Made by a program: the position numbers and the translations under genes. Below are positions 63,348 through 64,000 of a DNA stretch of 64,000 bases, piece after piece. The DNA comes from Halobellus sp. MBLA0158. Its GTDB lineage: Archaea; Halobacteriota; Halobacteria; Halobacteriales; Haloferacaceae. The notes under the pieces were generated by a model, which was not told the origin of the DNA, ran no database searches, and worked only from the letters and a program-made list of their open reading frames with translations. Location: positions 248,001-312,000 of the forward strand of contig NZ_JBGNYA010000001.1 of the NCBI RefSeq assembly GCF_041477585.1, written 5' to 3'. Positions within the stretch are counted from its first letter, which is position 1, and every line of letters starts with the position of its first letter.

Positions 63348-63527
63348 ATGGCAGAAACCGTCACCGCAGAAGACCCGCTTACCGGAGAGGAGATCGAGAT
63401 CCCCGCCGACGTCGAGGTCGGCGAGATCGTCGACAGCCCGGCGACCGGCGCCGAACTGGAAGTCGTCTCCGTCGACCCGATCACGCTCGAAGAAGCCCCG
63501 GAACTCGAAGAGGACTGGGGCGAGTGA
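63348..63527 (+). CDS. lysW: LysW/ArgW amino-group carrier protein (cysteine-free)
   Basis: A 59-residue carrier protein whose C-terminal EDWGE (residues 55-59) carries the Glu that is linked to the alpha-amino group of glutamate or alpha-aminoadipate during arginine or lysine synthesis. The middle GAELEVVSVDPITLEEAP (34-51) matches LysW. The four zinc cysteines of typical LysW are absent: the CPxC positions read DPLT (9-12) and SPAT (30-33). It sits between argH and a lysX/argX gene, so it serves the LysW arginine route. Confidence 0.93.
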   Translation: MAETVTAEDPLTGEEIEIPADVEVGEIVDSPATGAELEVVSVDPITLEEAPELEEDWGE

Positions 63528-63528
63528 G

Positions 63529-64000
63529 ATGAAGGTTGGGCTGCTCTACTCCCGGATCCGGAAAGACGAGAAGCTCCTCCTGGGGGAGCTCCGCGACCGC
63601 GACCACGAGATCGAGAAGATCGACGTCCGGAAGGAGCAGTTCAACGTCTCGGAAGCGCCCGACGTCTTCGCGGACGTGGACGTCGTCGTCGACCGCTGTC
63701 TGGCGACGAGCCGGAGCGTCTACATCACGCAGTTCCTCGACGCCTACGACGTGCCCGTCATCAACTCGGCCGAGACCGCCGACGTCTGTGCCGACAAGGT
63801 GAAAAACAGCTTAGCGCTGGAGGACGCCGGCGTCCCGACGCCGAACACGGAGGTCGCGTTCACGACCGACAGCGCCCTGGAGACGATCGAGAAGTTCGGC
63901 TACCCCTGCGTGATCAAGCCCGTCGTGGGCTCGTGGGGGCGGCTGATGGCGAAGGTCGAGTCCCGCTCGGCCGCCGAGGCCATCCTCGAACACAAGGCGA
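63529..64000 (+). CDS. argX: LysX/ArgX family LysW-amino acid ligase (3' truncated by window edge)
   Basis: The first 157 residues of an ATP-grasp ligase of the LysX/RimK family. It opens MKVGLLYSRIRKDEKLL and has VINSAETADVCADKVKNSLAL near 85-105, and CVIKPVVGSWGRLMAKV near 125-143 forms the start of the ATP-grasp nucleotide-binding site. It attaches glutamate (ArgX) or alpha-aminoadipate (LysX) to the LysW C-terminus. Context with argG and argH favours the ArgX role. It starts 1 nt after the lysW stop. Confidence 0.9.
   Translation, partial: MKVGLLYSRIRKDEKLLLGELRDRDHEIEKIDVRKEQFNVSEAPDVFADVDVVVDRCLATSRSVYITQFLDAYDVPVINSAETADVCADKVKNSLALEDAGVPTPNTEVAFTTDSALETIEKFGYPCVIKPVVGSWGRLMAKVESRSAAEAILEHKA

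Overview
The window is chromosomal DNA from an extremely halophilic archaeon (class Halobacteria). The evidence is the very high GC content, proteins rich in Asp and Glu, archaeal-only genes (rpl39e, rpl31e, aIF6, prefoldin alpha, DNA polymerase D large subunit, SRP54/FtsY), the halobacterial 2Fe-2S ferredoxin, HTH-10 (Bat-type) regulation, a Tat lipoprotein, and leaderless promoters with a TATA box about 27 nt before the start codon. A Haloferacales/Halorubrum-like organism is a reasonable guess, but I cannot fix the genus from sequence alone. Most of the window is dense and conserved core genome. I see no IS transposase, CRISPR array, rRNA or prophage.

Layout. 1-2.6 kb: truncated glycosyltransferase, DUF424 protein, TPR protein and a UspA protein. 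2.1-10.7 kb: an acetate module, with a symporter (DUF4212 small subunit plus SSS large subunit), two acetyl-CoA synthetases, and between them a Bat-type regulator whose N-terminus looks like a decayed tyrosine recombinase. 10.8-12.3 kb: RNA cyclic phosphodiesterase and an EamA transporter. 12.5-15.6 kb: the conserved rpl39e-rpl31e-aIF6-rpl18a-pfdA-ftsY run. 15.6-21.4 kb: small protein, GNAT, LysE exporter, SRP54, a two-gene MgtE-type transporter and a nucleoside-recognition membrane protein. 21.4-22.9 kb: UPF0201 and UPF0200 genes, tRNA-Arg(UCU) and degenerate copies of its 3' end. 22.9-27.1 kb: HxlR regulator, a membrane histidine kinase with an extra C-terminal membrane domain, a DUF3179 lipoprotein, a membrane protein and a DsrE protein. 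27.2-37 kb: malate dehydrogenase, a Tat-exported protein, a CBS protein, uvrC with a long inverted repeat at its 3' end, an ABC exporter and the bacterial-type ligase LigA.

37.1-42.9 kb: aminotransferase and a methionine/homocysteine cluster (two O-acetylhomoserine sulfhydrylase-like genes around metX). 42.9-48.3 kb: phosphate permease, ferredoxin, NifU-like protein, sulfatase-like enzyme and a receiver/PAS/histidine kinase. 48.4-53.1 kb: polC (DP2), carrying a 181-residue mini-intein in its catalytic loop and sharing a TAATG junction with a PPC/DUF296 gene. 53.2-60.1 kb: small proteins, a CBS protein, glyS, dolichol-kinase-like protein, a TrkA-C plus Na+/H+ antiporter pair, and a DUF429 protein. 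60.1-64 kb: start of the arginine (LysW-carrier) biosynthesis cluster: a small Arg-run ORF, argG, argH, a cysteine-free lysW, and a truncated lysX/argX.

The strongest points for a second look are the polC mini-intein ending in Gln, the recombinase-derived domain in the acetate-locus regulator, the LysW without zinc cysteines, the Arg-run small ORF with palindromic promoter elements before argG, the 83-bp inverted repeat touching the uvrC stop codon, and the tRNA-Arg 3'-end copies. None of these is a proven new system.
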